DNA from: Fragilariopsis cylindrus CCMP1102
Lineage: Eukaryota > Bacillariophyta > Bacillariophyceae > Bacillariales > Bacillariaceae
Direction of reading: 5' to 3'
Length of the DNA stretch: 64,000 nucleotides
NCBI GenBank assembly: GCA_900095095.1
Contig: FMBT01000430.1
Coordinates: 1 to 64,000 of the forward strand
Notes under the pieces: generated by a model
Told to the model about the DNA's origin: nothing
Seen by the model: only the letters and a program-made list of their open reading frames with translations
The model's database searches: none
Part shown: one piece after another, positions 61,444 through 64,000 of the stretch
How positions within the stretch are numbered: the stretch's first letter is position 1
How the letters are laid out: the number at the start of each line of letters is the position of its first letter
Made by a program: the position numbers and the translations under genes

Positions 61444-64000
61444 TTCTTTCAGTGTATATATATATCATCCCAAATATGTGGATGGGTGCACCATATATAC
61501 CAAAGGGAACTTACTCTTGGTGCTTTGTGTTGATGATTTAGCTTGCGCACAAAAGTGGAAAACCCTGTTTTGGGGCCTAAATGGCCCATTTTGTGATTAA
61601 TGCGCCCTATACCTTCATAAACACAATAAAAACCTAAATATTATGTGGACCTTGTAGATATAGGTATTAATAGGTATAATGGTAAGCTCAATATAATTTT
61701 TGTTGTACTAAGTCCACATTGATGGTGCATCAAGGCCTTGATTGCACACACTTTTGCTTCCGCTGTTGTTGGGTATGTTGTGTGCCTGCCTGACATAACA
61801 GCAAAATGCATTTTATTCTGCAACCACAGGGAATCAAAGTTGTAAGAGGCACAAACAATGTTTTAGTACACTATTTGGATGCTTGTGCACCCAACTCATC
61901 TGGTGTCGTTGTCTGAAATCATTTTAAACCAGATATTTTGTTGTTCATTTCTCATCAGAAATCATATTGTTTGTGTGTATTATCACTGTGTGCCTGCCTG
62001 CCATAACAGCAAAATGCATTTTATTCTGCAACCAAAGGGAAACAAAAGTTGTAGGAGGCACAAACAATGTTTTAGTACACTATTTGGATGCTTGTGCACC
62101 CAACTCATCTGGTGCCGTTGTCTTCAATCATTTTAAATCAGATATTTTGTGCTTCATTTCTAATTGAAAATCAAAAATCATATTGTTTGTGTGTGCCTGC
62201 CTACCATAACAGCAAAATGCATTTTATTCCACAACCAAAGGAAAGGAAAAGTTGTAGGAGACACACACAATATTATAGTACAGCTTGTTGTTTCAAATGA
62301 TGATGATGATGATATGTGAACATTGCACATCAAAATTCTGATAGTAATGCACAGTTTGTGCATTGAACCTGCAGGTTGCTTGCCTGTTAGTAGATATCAT
62401 TGTGAATTATACATGGTAGGTAGTCCGGAACCACCTGGCATAATAGTCAGCTACTATATATAAACAGTAGTAGGTAGCTACTCCAACAGAAAGAGTTTGT
62501 ACAATGTATGATCTGTTTGTTTTGTGCTAGCATTTATTTTATACATAATACCATCAACCACTATGCACACAAGGACAGAATATAGTAAGATAAGGTAGTC
62601 CCCATCCGTATTTATGAACAAGTATAATTCTTTTGTATCTACTTCTTTTTGGACCAGACCATTGTTATGTTTTGTAAAGGCAGGAAGGTTTAACTGTAAA
62701 AATTACAGTAGAAAACTGTACCTACAAAACAAACTTGCACTCACAAGGTTTGACGTGTAATGCTAACATTCAAAACCAAGCCGGACCACTAACTAGTGAT
62801 ACCATTTGAAAAGAAAATTTAGACCGCTTCTTCTCTACTTTTGACTGTGGAAAGCATTGAGATACAATGTTTCTCACTGAATACGGCTCGTGCGAAGAAT
62901 ACCACTCGTGCAACTAAAAATTACAGAGCTTCATTCAAGCCTTTCGGTAGGCTAGCCGGCGCGAAAATTCAAAAGAATGATGACTGTTTGAGGGGTGCAA
63001 TGCATCAAAGTGGTACTAGTGTATGACTTTCTTTTTGCAGAAGGCAAGCAGATTCTTTTCCCTTTCAGTAACAGTTGTTGGACTGATAGTTTTTATAGTC
63101 TTTTTAGTTCAATCTAGAATACCTACTGTAGTATTATTGCTTTGTTCCTTTCACACTATCAACTGGTACTTAAGTGTATATATTTCTTTATGATGGTCCA
63201 CCCATTATTACCGTTGCCACCTTCTTGTGGTTTTCTGTATCTATCACCCACCATTTGCATGATGCACTGCCTGATGATGTGGTTGAGATTGAATCATCCA
63301 CAGGTCCAACAGTAGTTATTGCTGTTGAATTTACGTGATTGTCCTTCTGCCTTCCTTATCATTATCTGTTTTCCTACCTCCTGTACCTCCTGCACCTCCT
63401 GTTCATCATTTTCATCATGCATTTGCTGGTTCAAGTGGGTGGAGATCCTGCTGATGCTGTTGCTAGCACTGGTACTTGTGCCATGGGTGATTCAATGACA
63501 ATTCAATGACGTTGCTTTGTTTGATAGAGTCTGCTGAGTTATCAATTCAGTGATTCAATTTTGTATCCACTGTTAGTGAGGATTTCAACACTCTACCAGT
63601 TGGTTGTATTAGGCTTTATTGTGTAGTAGCTCCATAAAGTGCCATCTAGTGACTAGCTACTGGTGTAATCTAGTGTCTAGCGATTTGATTAACAGCTTTC
63701 AAGCTACTGCGCCATTAATGGCACAACTTTTTGGGGTCTATTTTTTGGGGGGGGGGGGCATATCATCCCCAAATCGGACTTAGCGCCCCATTTTGAGACA
63801 CGGTACCTCTCCGTTCATCAGCGCGTGTACCAACACCTACATTTGAGTAGGCAATAACATCCAGAACAATATGAGGATAAACTTGACACAGTTTCTTATG
63901 AGTTTAGCTAATACAAGAACTGTCCACAAATTGAAGGGAAGGAGCTTGGAAAAGCTAATTCTATTGACATTAGACTATACAGATAACTGGATTTATGTGG
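61444..64000. repeat. Decayed repeat field, inverted satellite
   Basis: 61795-62290 carries about 2.5 units (~205 bp) of the satellite in inverted orientation (CATAACAGCAAAATGCATTT, GTAGGAGGCACAAACAATGT, GATGCTTGTGCACCCAACTC). 61.48-61.59 kb matches the reverse complement of 59.44-59.53 kb. 63720-63850 matches 9405-9540 (GGGGCATATC..CAAATCGGAC, GAGACACGGTACCTCTCCG). 63.2-63.5 kb is rich in TCCTGCACCTCC-like repeats. No gene is supported to the window end. Confidence 0.6.

Overview
The window reads as nuclear DNA of a diatom, probably a raphid pennate. The host genes carry GT-AG introns and AT-rich codons. They have long Ser, Asn and Asp homopolymer tracts. A sugar-phosphate translocator has a diatom-type bipartite plastid presequence (SSA/FGLN). 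A secreted protease ends in the DTFGDGLCC-type and PSxxPTxxP modules usual in diatom extracellular proteins. A fragment near 8 kb resembles an LRR-like family I associate with Fragilariopsis and Pseudo-nitzschia. Species is not determinable by eye. Intergenic DNA is full of simple repeats.

Layout. 1.2-8.5 kb: a sulfotransferase-like protein, a conserved beta-rich acidic protein, a 0.58-kb inverted repeat and the LRR-like fragment. 8.9-10.8 kb: degenerate repeats including a ~190-bp satellite. 11.2-17.5 kb: a multidomain trypsin-like protease (one intron) and an unknown membrane protein. 17.8-38.3 kb: a 20.5-kb mobile element. 38.7-56.2 kb: ubiquilin, a Ser-rich basic protein, a RelA/SpoT-like plus TPR gene broken by a 2-nt frameshift, a single-domain PDI, the plastid translocator, and a small spliced gene. 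56.2-64 kb: a repeat field with a 3-kb element that has terminal inverted repeats and carries a 189-bp satellite, plus fragments of the same family as at 9-10.8 kb.

The main discovery is the element at 17,816-38,314. It is bounded by inverted repeats that start GAGRATGTYCAGTYTGATGC, match about 88% over the first 61 bp, and are flanked by the identical 10-mer ATTAAAACCT. A terminal transposase with a MULE-like D-D-E triad is fused to a zinc knuckle, an intact Ulp1/SUMO-protease domain and a PDZ-like domain. Its companions, all intronless, are a separate SWIM+RING-like zinc protein, an RPA70N-like protein, a winged-helix protein, a zinc-finger protein whose C-terminal half looks like a 2-oxoglutarate/Fe(II) oxygenase, and two diverged paralogs of an unknown family. 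The paralogs lie between two inverted arrays of iteron-like repeats, each array containing the same perfect palindrome. I infer a giant Mutator-like element with its own DNA-handling and possibly SUMO- or DNA-modifying functions. I know of no described element with this combination, but I could not search.

I saw no rRNA or tRNA gene, CRISPR array or prokaryotic operon.
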